The notes under the pieces were generated by a model. That model saw nothing but the letters and a program-made list of their open reading frames with translations. It was not told the origin of the DNA and made no database searches. The position numbers and the translations under genes are program-made. Shown piece by piece: positions 1 to 5,452 of a stretch of 5,452 nt of DNA. The DNA comes from Prevotella sp. (GTDB taxonomy: Bacteria; Bacteroidota; Bacteroidia; Bacteroidales; Bacteroidaceae). The stretch spans positions 1-5,452 of the forward strand of contig JAIJUV010000184.1 in NCBI GenBank assembly GCA_022732315.1, read 5' to 3'. Position 1 is the stretch's first letter. Each line of letters starts with the position of its first letter.

Positions 1-1536
1 TCCGTCGGGCGGGTGCAGACACCCACGTTGGCGATGGTGTGCGCACGCTATTGGGAGAACCGCCGCTTTACCCCCGAAGCCTTCTGGCAGCTCCATATCG
101 CAACGGACGGCTGCGATGAAGGAACGGTGAAGTTTTCCTCTTCCGAAAAATGGAAAGAGAAAGAGTCCGCGACGGAACTGTATAATAAGGTGAAGTCGGC
201 AGGCACAGCCACCGTCACGAAAGCCGAACGCAAGGAGAAGACGGAGGAAACACCGCTCCTGTACGACCTGACCACGCTCCAGAAGGAAGCCAACGCCAAG
301 CATGGCTTCACGGCGGAACAGACGCTTGAAATCGCGCAGAAGCTCTACGAGAAGAAGCTCATCACCTATCCGCGAACCGGAAGCCGCTACATTCCCGAAG
401 ACGTGTTCGCGGAAATCCCCAAGCTGCTTGCCTTCATCGGCAGCCTGCCCGAATGGAAGGGCAAGTTGCAGCCGAAAGCCGTGCCGACACGCCGCAGCCT
501 GGACGGCGGCAAGGTGACAGACCACCATGCCCTGCTCGTCACGGGCGAGAAGCCGCTGTTCCTCTCCAAAGAGGACAGCACCGTCTATCACATGATAGCC
601 GGGCGCATGCTTGAGGCTTTCTCCGAAAAATGCGTCAAGGACACTGCCACCGTCACGGCAGAGTGTGCCGGAGTGGAGTTCGTGGCAAAAGGCAGCATCA
701 TCAGGCAAGCCGGATGGCGTGCCGTCTATGGCAAGGAGAATGGAGAAGAGAACAACAGCCAAGAGGAAACCGCCGCCATTCCCTGTTGGCAGGAAGGCGA
801 CACGCTGGCACTGAAAGCCGCCTCCATCACGGAGGGAAAGACCAAACCCAAGCCGCTGCATACCGAAGCCACCCTGCTGTCCGCGATGGAAACGGCTGGC
901 AAGGAGATAGAGGACGACGCATTGCGGCAGGCTATGAAGGATTGCGGCATCGGCACGCCCGCCACCCGTGCGTCCATCATCGAAACGCTTTTCAAGCGCG
1001 GCTATATGGAACGCTGCAAGAAGTCGCTTGTCCCCACCGAAAAAGGGCTTGCCCTTTACTCGGTCGTGAAGGCGATGCGTATTGCCGATGTCGCCATGAC
1101 GGGCGAATGGGAAAAGGAATTGGCACGCATCGAGCGTGGGGAACTGCCCGCCGATGACTTCCGCAGGAAGATTGAGGCATATACACGGGAAATTACCTCC
1201 GAACTGCTGTCGTGCGACAAGCTGTTCGCCCGCAGGGATTCCGGCTGCAAGTGTCCCAAGTGCGGAGCGGGGACGATGCAGTTTTACGGCAAGGTCGTCC
1301 GCTGCGACAACGCGGAGTGCGGTTTGCCCGTGTTCCGCCTGAAAGCAAACCGCACCCTCTCTGATGATGAAATCAAAAACCTGCTCACCGACGGACACAC
1401 GAAACTGCTCAAAGGATTCAAGAGCAAGCAGGGCAAGAGTTTTGATGCCGTAGTCGCCTTTGACGGGGACTATAACACGGTTTTCGTGTTCCCAGAAAGG
1501 AAAAGTAAAGCGACCTCTGCGAAAAGAAGAAAATAA
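1..1536 (+). CDS. topB: DNA topoisomerase III (type IA), 3' part; 5' end outside the window
   Basis: Type IA topoisomerase: cuts one DNA strand through a 5'-phosphotyrosine, passes the other strand and reseals. Numbering by window codons (codon 1 = bases 1-3), the reading begins with SVGRVQTPTL (1-10), a family hallmark. It then shows LYDLTTLQ (87-94), the catalytic Tyr in TYPRTGSRY (Y123, bases 367-369), DHHALL (from 174) and GIGTPATR (316-323). A C-terminal zinc-ribbon-like set of cysteines follows (C418, C421, C435, C440), then a tail containing GFKSKQGKSFDA and a basic end. The GTG at 13 is not the start: homology runs through it to the window edge. Family members are close to 700 residues, so the missing part should be about 180 residues holding the Toprim metal site. 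The 511 codons seen are intact, with TAA at 1534-1536. In CTnDOT the equivalent gene is called exc. A chromosomal topB is possible but unlikely given the neighbours. Confidence 0.95.
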   Translation, partial: SVGRVQTPTLAMVCARYWENRRFTPEAFWQLHIATDGCDEGTVKFSSSEKWKEKESATELYNKVKSAGTATVTKAERKEKTEETPLLYDLTTLQKEANAKHGFTAEQTLEIAQKLYEKKLITYPRTGSRYIPEDVFAEIPKLLAFIGSLPEWKGKLQPKAVPTRRSLDGGKVTDHHALLVTGEKPLFLSKEDSTVYHMIAGRMLEAFSEKCVKDTATVTAECAGVEFVAKGSIIRQAGWRAVYGKENGEENNSQEETAAIPCWQEGDTLALKAASITEGKTKPKPLHTEATLLSAMETAGKEIEDDALRQAMKDCGIGTPATRASIIETLFKRGYMERCKKSLVPTEKGLALYSVVKAMRIADVAMTGEWEKELARIERGELPADDFRRKIEAYTREITSELLSCDKLFARRDSGCKCPKCGAGTMQFYGKVVRCDNAECGLPVFRLKANRTLSDDEIKNLLTDGHTKLLKGFKSKQGKSFDAVVAFDGDYNTVFVFPERKSKATSAKRRK

Positions 1537-1541
1537 ATGTT

Positions 1542-1549
1542 TAACTTTG
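1542..1549 (+). promoter_or_regulatory. Possible Bacteroides-type -7 promoter box
   Basis: TAACTTTG fits the Bacteroidetes -7 consensus TAnnTTTG exactly and starts six bases after the topB stop. Transcription would begin near 1555 and give a leader of about 150 bases before the ATG at 1705. No clear -33 TTTG element is seen upstream, where the DNA is still topB coding sequence, so the assignment is tentative. The downstream genes could instead be transcribed from a promoter upstream of topB. Confidence 0.35.
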
Positions 1550-1615
1550 CCACTGGTTCAGAGTAATGAATTGTTCTTCGATACCGGATTACACTCATAC
1601 TTTGGATTTAGTGGT

Positions 1616-1645
1616 GGCACTCGGAGGGATACCGGGTGCCTTTTT
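1616..1645 (+). terminator. Intrinsic terminator hairpin between topB and the DUF1896-like gene
   Basis: The arms GGCACTCGG (1616-1624) and CCGGGTGCC (1632-1640) form a nine-pair stem (one T-G wobble, 1621 with 1635) around the seven-base loop AGGGATA. TTTTT (1641-1645) follows directly, and the DNA stays pyrimidine-rich to about 1657. This is the standard Rho-independent layout. It lies 79 bases after the topB stop and 59 bases before the next start codon, so it can end the topB transcript. If transcription starts at the -7 box at 1542, it would also act as a leader attenuator. Confidence 0.7.
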
Positions 1646-1704
1646 CTTCTCGTTTTCCAACGATTATCCCTATCATCATTATCAATCCACTAAATTCCAA
1701 AGAA

Positions 1705-2157
1705 ATGAACAACAAGAAGAAAAACGAGGGTCGGACCGACTTTTCCTATTACGGTCTGTACCTGCTGGACTACCTCACCACGAACAAGTTTGAACAGGCA
1801 GCCGATGAAGCCTTCATCCGAGAAAGAACCGACCGTGCCGCCGAAGCGTATGAACGGGCAAGGCTCGAAGGATATCCTGTCGACGGGGCGCAGGAACTGG
1901 CGATGAAGGTGCTGACGGAGGGCCTTCGCTACTCCAGGCACGCCATCCTGCGCGAAGTCGTGGAGAACGAATTTGCGGGTGAAGTACCGGAAGAAAAATG
2001 TGAAGCCTTTACCCAGAAGCTGCTGCCACTTGTCGGAAACGTATTCTCCATCTATGACCTCTCGGATGACAATTTCGCCCTGTCGCCCGAATATGACCTG
2101 CTCTACACGGAGCTGACGGGAGCCGTCATCCTCTATATCGAAGAGTATGGCGTTTAA
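1705..2157 (+). CDS. DUF1896-family protein, function unknown
   Basis: A protein of 150 residues that resembles the small DUF1896 family, found in Bacteroidales and often next to topB and a methylase-helicase gene in conjugative elements. The family assignment is from memory of sequence and context, not from a search. Visible segments are a basic start (MNNKKKNEGRTDF), an aromatic stretch FSYYGLYLLDYL, an Arg/Glu/Ala-rich and probably helical centre (RAAEAYERARLEGYPVDGAQ), LPLVGNVFSIYDLSDD, and an acidic C-terminus ending in YIEEYGV. There is no signal peptide, membrane segment or enzyme motif, so a cytoplasmic, mostly helical protein is likely. The ATG at 1705 is chosen because an earlier in-frame GTG (1636) lies inside the terminator stem and would add a low-complexity stretch (IIPIIIIN). 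The purine-rich AAAGAA before the ATG is only a weak ribosome-binding site. The end overlaps the next start by 11 bases. Confidence 0.85.
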   Translation: MNNKKKNEGRTDFSYYGLYLLDYLTTNKFEQAADEAFIRERTDRAAEAYERARLEGYPVDGAQELAMKVLTEGLRYSRHAILREVVENEFAGEVPEEKCEAFTQKLLPLVGNVFSIYDLSDDNFALSPEYDLLYTELTGAVILYIEEYGV

Positions 2158-5100
2158 CCGCAAACAGAGGCTGCGGGACAACATCGAGGCGATACGGACG
2201 GCATTCCTCCTTGACAGGGAACAGCGCACACCCACCGCACGCGAACGGCTCTTGTTAGAGCGTTATTGCGGTTTCGGGGGACTGAAGAGCATACTCAACC
2301 CTGCAAGGGAACTGACGGATGCCGTCCACTGGGCGAAGTCCGACCTCGAACTGTTTGCCCCTACCGTGGAACTGCACAGGTTGCTGCGGGAGAACACAAA
2401 AGACGAGACGGAGTACAAACGGTATATGGATGCCATGAAGCAGTCCGTGCTGACCGCCTTCTATACCCCGCCGGAGATAACTGGGACCATCGCGGACGTG
2501 CTGCATGAACACGGCATCCGTCCCGACCGGGTGCTGGAGCCGTCGGCAGGTGTCGGTGCATTCGTGGACGCCGTGCTGGAGAACAGACCGGACGCGGACA
2601 TCATGGCTTTTGAGAAAGACCTGATGACGGGCAAGATACTGAAGCACCTGCATCCCGGACAGAAAGTAAGGGTACAGGGCTTCGAGAAGATAGAAAAGCC
2701 GTTCATGAACCATTTTGATTTGGCTGTCTCCAATATACCGTTTGGCGATGTGGCGGTGTTCGACCCGGATTTTTCGGGCAGCAAGGATCCTGCAAGGCTC
2801 TCGGCGGCACGGACGATACACAATTACTTTTTCCTGAAAAGCCTTGACGCGGTGCGTGAAGGCGGAATCGTGGCGTTCATCACCTCGCAGGGGGTACTGG
2901 ATGCCCCGACCAACGCGCCCATACGCGAGTATATGATGAACCATGCCAATCTGGTGGGCGTAGCCCGCCTGCCGAACAACCTCTTTACGGATAACGCGGG
3001 AACGGAGGTGGGCAGCGACCTGATTATCCTGCAAAAGAACAGCGGAAAGAACGGTGAACTGTATTACAACGAAAAACTCTTCGTGCAGACCGAACAGACC
3101 CCTATCGGCACTTCCGTAAATGGGTATGTATGGAGCATCGGTTCGCTTTCACACACGGATTTGATCAGAAGTACCGACCCGTACGGGAAACCAGCCTATA
3201 AACTCCTGCACTGTGGGGACATCGCACAACTGGCGGAAGACTTGCGGGAGCATCTGAAAATAGAACTGCAACAACTTGACAGGAAACTGTATGAGAGACA
3301 CAGGCTGCATCCGACAAAGGAGGAAAGCACGGCTGCGGAAGTGCAACCTGCTCCGAAAACAGAAAAGGTATCACCTTCTGTAATAGCCCCCGTTTCTGTA
3401 ATTGAGCCTGTCAAGGGAGTGGAGAAGCCGCAGGCACAGCCCATAGAGGAAAAGCCGGAGATTGAGCCGCGCCAACCCAATCATTCGTCAGCCGTGCAGC
3501 TTACCCTGCTCGACCTTTGGGGTATGCCCATAGAGGAACCGGTAAAAAAGAAAAAGGCAGCGAAAAAGGAAAGCAAGCCGAAGCCTATGCCGTCCACGCC
3601 TAAACCGCAAGTCAAAGTTACTCCACCCGTTGAAGCCGCCAAGCCGATAAACGGTAATAAGGAAGAAAAGCCGGAAAATGCCGAAAAGCCAAACGACCCG
3701 GACGACATTTACGCCACTCTGGATTGGGAAACCAATCCTCCCATCAACGGCTTCTATGAGACAATGATGAGCCTGACAGCGGAACGGCGCAAGGCCCTAC
3801 GGCTTGAGGCAGAACGGCACAGGCAGGAACAACTGAAAAAGATGGGTATCAAAGACACGTTGAACCCTGCTTTTGCGCCTTCTTCGGACAATATGGATAA
3901 AAAGCCGGAACAAACGGAAGAAATAAAGCAACCTGAAACACCGGCAGAAGTTGTGCCTACTTCCGAAACGGTTGCCACTTCCCTGTTCCCGGAACTTGAA
4001 ACGGAAAAGCCGAAGGAGGAAGTCATGGACCTTTCTCCCCGTCCGTTCAACGGCCTGCTGGAGCCACACCACCGTGACGGCTCGATGGTGCTGGATGCTT
4101 CACGCAATCTCGGTTACCTGAAAGACCTCACGCCTTACGGTGCGACCTTCCAACCGCTCGACCTCCGTGGCTATCAAAAAGAGAAAGCGATGCTGTATAT
4201 ATCGCTCCGTGACGCTTACGAACGTCTGTATAGCCACGAGACGGAGAACCATACGGAACACAAACCGCAGCGCGGGTATCTCAACACCTACTACGATGAG
4301 TTTGTCATGCGTTACGGTAACCTCAACGCCAGACAGAACGTGAAACTGGTGATGATGGATGCCGGAGGGCGCGACATCCTTTCGCTGGAACGTGCGGAGG
4401 ACGGCAAGTTTGTCAAGGCGGACATCTTCGACCGTCCCGTTTCCTTCTCGGTGGAGAGCCGTGTCAATGCAGGCTCTCCCGAAGAAGCCTTGTCCGCATC
4501 GCTCAACAAGTTCGGCACGGTCAATCTCGGCTATATGCAGGAGATAACCGACACTACGGAAGAGGAACTGCTTGGTGCCCTCAAGGGGCGCATCTTCTAC
4601 AACCCGCTCGTAACCGGTTACGAAATCAAAGACCGCTTCATCGCGGGGAACGTGATAGAGAAGGCGGAACGCATAGAGGGCTGGATGGAGGACAATCCCG
4701 AAAGTGAGCGGATGCCGGAGGTGAAACAGGCGTGGGAGGCATTGAAGGAAGCCGAACCGCAGCGCATAGCCTTTGAAGACCTCGACTTCAACTTCGGGGA
4801 ACGCTGGATTCCCACGGGCGTGTATGCCGCCTACATGAGCCACCTTTTCGACACGGACGTGAAAATAGCCTACTCCGCAAGCATGGACGAGTTTTCCGTG
4901 GCGTGCGGCTACCGCACCATGAAGATCACGGACGAGTTTTTAGTAAAGGGCTATTACCGGAACTATGACGGTATGCACCTGTTGAAGCACGCCCTGCACA
5001 ACACCTGCCCCGACATGATGAAAAGTATCGGCAAGGACGAGAACGGCAACGACATCAAGGTACGCGACAGCGAGGGCATACAGCTCGCCAACGCGAAGAT

Positions 5101-5452
5101 AGACGAAATCCGTAACGGGTTCTCCGAATGGCTGGAAGAACAGTCGCCGCAGTTCAAGGAACGGCTCACGACGATGTATAACCGCAAGTTCAACTGTTTC
5201 GTGCGCCCGAAGTATGACGGCTCGCACCAGACTTTTCCCGACCTCAACCTGAAAGGGCTGGCAAGCCGGGGAATCAAGAGTGTTTACCCGTCGCAGAAGG
5301 ATTGCGTCTGGATGCTGAAACAGAACGGCGGCGGGATCTGCGACCACGAGGTGGGAACCGGCAAGACGCTGATAATGTGCATAGCGGCACATGAGATGAA
5401 GCGTCTGAACTTGGCGCACAAGCCGATGATTATCGGGCTGAAAGCGAATGTG
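2147..5452 (+). CDS. Large N6-adenine DNA methylase / SF2 helicase fusion protein, 5' part; 3' end outside the window
   Basis: Open for 1102 codons with no stop. Residues 40-47 read YCGFGGLK, a motif typical of this large-protein class. An N6-adenine methylase domain follows (about 100-300): FYTPPE (105-110), SAM-binding motif I EPSAGVGAF (131-139), catalytic motif IV NIPF (196-199) in SNIPFGD, and LPNNLF (from 275). Residues about 389-626 are a Pro/Lys/Glu-rich linker with repeated EKP units and one helical, more conserved-looking island (517-571). Residues 627-1040 are a globular-looking block that I cannot assign. The helicase starts with a Q-motif-like YPSQKD (1047-1052) and Walker A VGTGKT (1069-1074); later helicase motifs lie beyond the window. 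Relatives are close to 2000 residues, so about half is seen. Architecture resembles phage P1 DarB and other methylase-helicase proteins of mobile elements; DNA modification or anti-restriction during transfer is inferred. ATG 2147 is chosen because the conserved N-terminal region starts soon after it. Confidence 0.92.
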   Translation, partial: MAFNRKQRLRDNIEAIRTAFLLDREQRTPTARERLLLERYCGFGGLKSILNPARELTDAVHWAKSDLELFAPTVELHRLLRENTKDETEYKRYMDAMKQSVLTAFYTPPEITGTIADVLHEHGIRPDRVLEPSAGVGAFVDAVLENRPDADIMAFEKDLMTGKILKHLHPGQKVRVQGFEKIEKPFMNHFDLAVSNIPFGDVAVFDPDFSGSKDPARLSAARTIHNYFFLKSLDAVREGGIVAFITSQGVLDAPTNAPIREYMMNHANLVGVARLPNNLFTDNAGTEVGSDLIILQKNSGKNGELYYNEKLFVQTEQTPIGTSVNGYVWSIGSLSHTDLIRSTDPYGKPAYKLLHCGDIAQLAEDLREHLKIELQQLDRKLYERHRLHPTKEESTAAEVQPAPKTEKVSPSVIAPVSVIEPVKGVEKPQAQPIEEKPEIEPRQPNHSSAVQLTLLDLWGMPIEEPVKKKKAAKKESKPKPMPSTPKPQVKVTPPVEAAKPINGNKEEKPENAEKPNDPDDIYATLDWETNPPINGFYETMMSLTAERRKALRLEAERHRQEQLKKMGIKDTLNPAFAPSSDNMDKKPEQTEEIKQPETPAEVVPTSETVATSLFPELETEKPKEEVMDLSPRPFNGLLEPHHRDGSMVLDASRNLGYLKDLTPYGATFQPLDLRGYQKEKAMLYISLRDAYERLYSHETENHTEHKPQRGYLNTYYDEFVMRYGNLNARQNVKLVMMDAGGRDILSLERAEDGKFVKADIFDRPVSFSVESRVNAGSPEEALSASLNKFGTVNLGYMQEITDTTEEELLGALKGRIFYNPLVTGYEIKDRFIAGNVIEKAERIEGWMEDNPESERMPEVKQAWEALKEAEPQRIAFEDLDFNFGERWIPTGVYAAYMSHLFDTDVKIAYSASMDEFSVACGYRTMKITDEFLVKGYYRNYDGMHLLKHALHNTCPDMMKSIGKDENGNDIKVRDSEGIQLANAKIDEIRNGFSEWLEEQSPQFKERLTTMYNRKFNCFVRPKYDGSHQTFPDLNLKGLASRGIKSVYPSQKDCVWMLKQNGGGICDHEVGTGKTLIMCIAAHEMKRLNLAHKPMIIGLKANV
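3311..4024 (+). other. Low-complexity Pro/Lys/Glu linker inside the methylase-helicase gene
   Basis: Residues 389-626 join the methylase domain to the rest of the protein. They are rich in Pro, Lys, Glu, Thr and Ala, with recurring short units (VEKPQ, EEKPE, AEKPN, KKPEQ, TEKPK) and a very basic patch KKKKAAKKESKPKPMP. The part is probably disordered apart from the segment at 517-571, which has the charged, helical look of a folded or coiled piece (AERRKALRLEAERHRQEQL). Such linkers usually differ in length between relatives. Confidence 0.7.
3544..3550 (+). promoter_or_regulatory. Possible -1 ribosomal frameshift heptamer (A AAA AAG)
   Basis: The sequence reads GTA AAA AAG in the zero frame, placing the heptamer A AAA AAG in the same phase as the E. 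coli dnaX slippery site. A purine-rich AGAGGA (3532-3537) lies a few bases upstream, where a Shine-Dalgarno-like stimulator would sit. The -1 frame stops at TAA 3601-3603 after 17 more codons. No strong downstream hairpin was found, and A-rich Lys codons are expected in this basic linker, so chance is a real explanation. Confidence 0.2.

Noticed and set aside
13..15. GTG as the start of topB
   Set aside because: The four codons before it (S, V, G, R) are part of the conserved SVGRVQTPTL motif, so the gene continues upstream of the window.
630..1157. Plus-strand frame of 175 codons in a second frame inside topB
   Set aside because: Its composition is dominated by Arg, His and Gly, typical of an off-frame reading, while topB motifs are continuous through the region.
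1636..1704. Longer form of the DUF1896-like protein from GTG 1636
   Set aside because: The extra 23 residues come from the terminator arm and T-tract and have an unlikely low-complexity composition; ATG 1705 gives the usual family length.
1566..1793. Plus-strand frame of 75 codons starting in the leader
   Set aside because: It crosses the terminator stem and runs out of frame into the DUF1896-like gene. The product is low-complexity with no family resemblance, so it is not called as a gene, though noted as part of the leader observation.
1690..2235. Minus-strand frame of 181 codons covering the DUF1896-like gene
   Set aside because: The plus-strand protein matches a known family and its overlap with the next gene fits an operon; the antisense frame has no support.
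2255..3034. Long open frame (259 codons) on the minus strand
   Set aside because: It lies wholly inside the methylase domain, whose motifs are clear on the plus strand. The translation has no recognisable motif and is rich in His, Arg and Gln, as expected for a complement of G+C-rich coding DNA.
4100..4843. Long open frame (247 codons) on the minus strand
   Set aside because: Shadow of the central block of the methylase-helicase, which is open on the plus strand. No family resemblance.
4940..5419. Minus-strand frame of 159 codons over the helicase start
   Set aside because: It overlaps the Q-motif-like and Walker A region coded on the plus strand, and its product looks like an antisense translation.

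Overview
The window has the gene order and sequence style of a Bacteroidales (Bacteroides/Parabacteroides type) integrative conjugative element of the CTnDOT family or a close relative. All genes lie on the + strand: the 3' part of a type IA topoisomerase III gene, a small Bacteroidales-specific DUF1896-type gene, and the 5' part of a very large gene fusing an N6-adenine DNA methylase to a helicase. The coding DNA looks G+C-rich for a Bacteroides chromosome, as is common for genes that move between hosts. The host species cannot be fixed from this sequence alone.

Layout. Positions 1-1536 are the topoisomerase III gene; the window opens just after the Toprim-containing N-terminus, at the SVGRVQTPTL motif. 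Positions 1537-1704 are an A+T-richer intergenic stretch. It holds a possible Bacteroides-type -7 promoter box (1542-1549) and a good intrinsic-terminator hairpin with a T-tract (1616-1645), placed ahead of the next gene. Positions 1705-2157 are the DUF1896-like gene (150 codons). Its last 11 bases overlap the ATG at 2147 of the methylase-helicase gene. That gene stays open to the end of the window (1102 codons, no stop) and is cut just after its Walker A motif. No other protein-coding gene, RNA gene, IS element or CRISPR array was found.

How the genes may work together (inference). Topoisomerase III is a DNA-processing enzyme carried by these elements; in CTnDOT the homologue is called Exc and is encoded in the excision region. 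The methylase-helicase resembles the broad class of very large methylase/SF2-helicase proteins carried by mobile elements and phages (phage P1 DarB is the best-known relative in architecture). The likely role is modifying or protecting element DNA during transfer. The small gene has no known function, but its overlap with the methylase-helicase gene suggests coupled translation.

The points most worth a second look are the terminator between promoter and gene in the leader, a dnaX-like A AAA AAG slippery heptamer in the linker that would release a methylase-only product, short clamp-binding-like motifs in the same linker, and a long uncharacterised block between the methylase and helicase domains.
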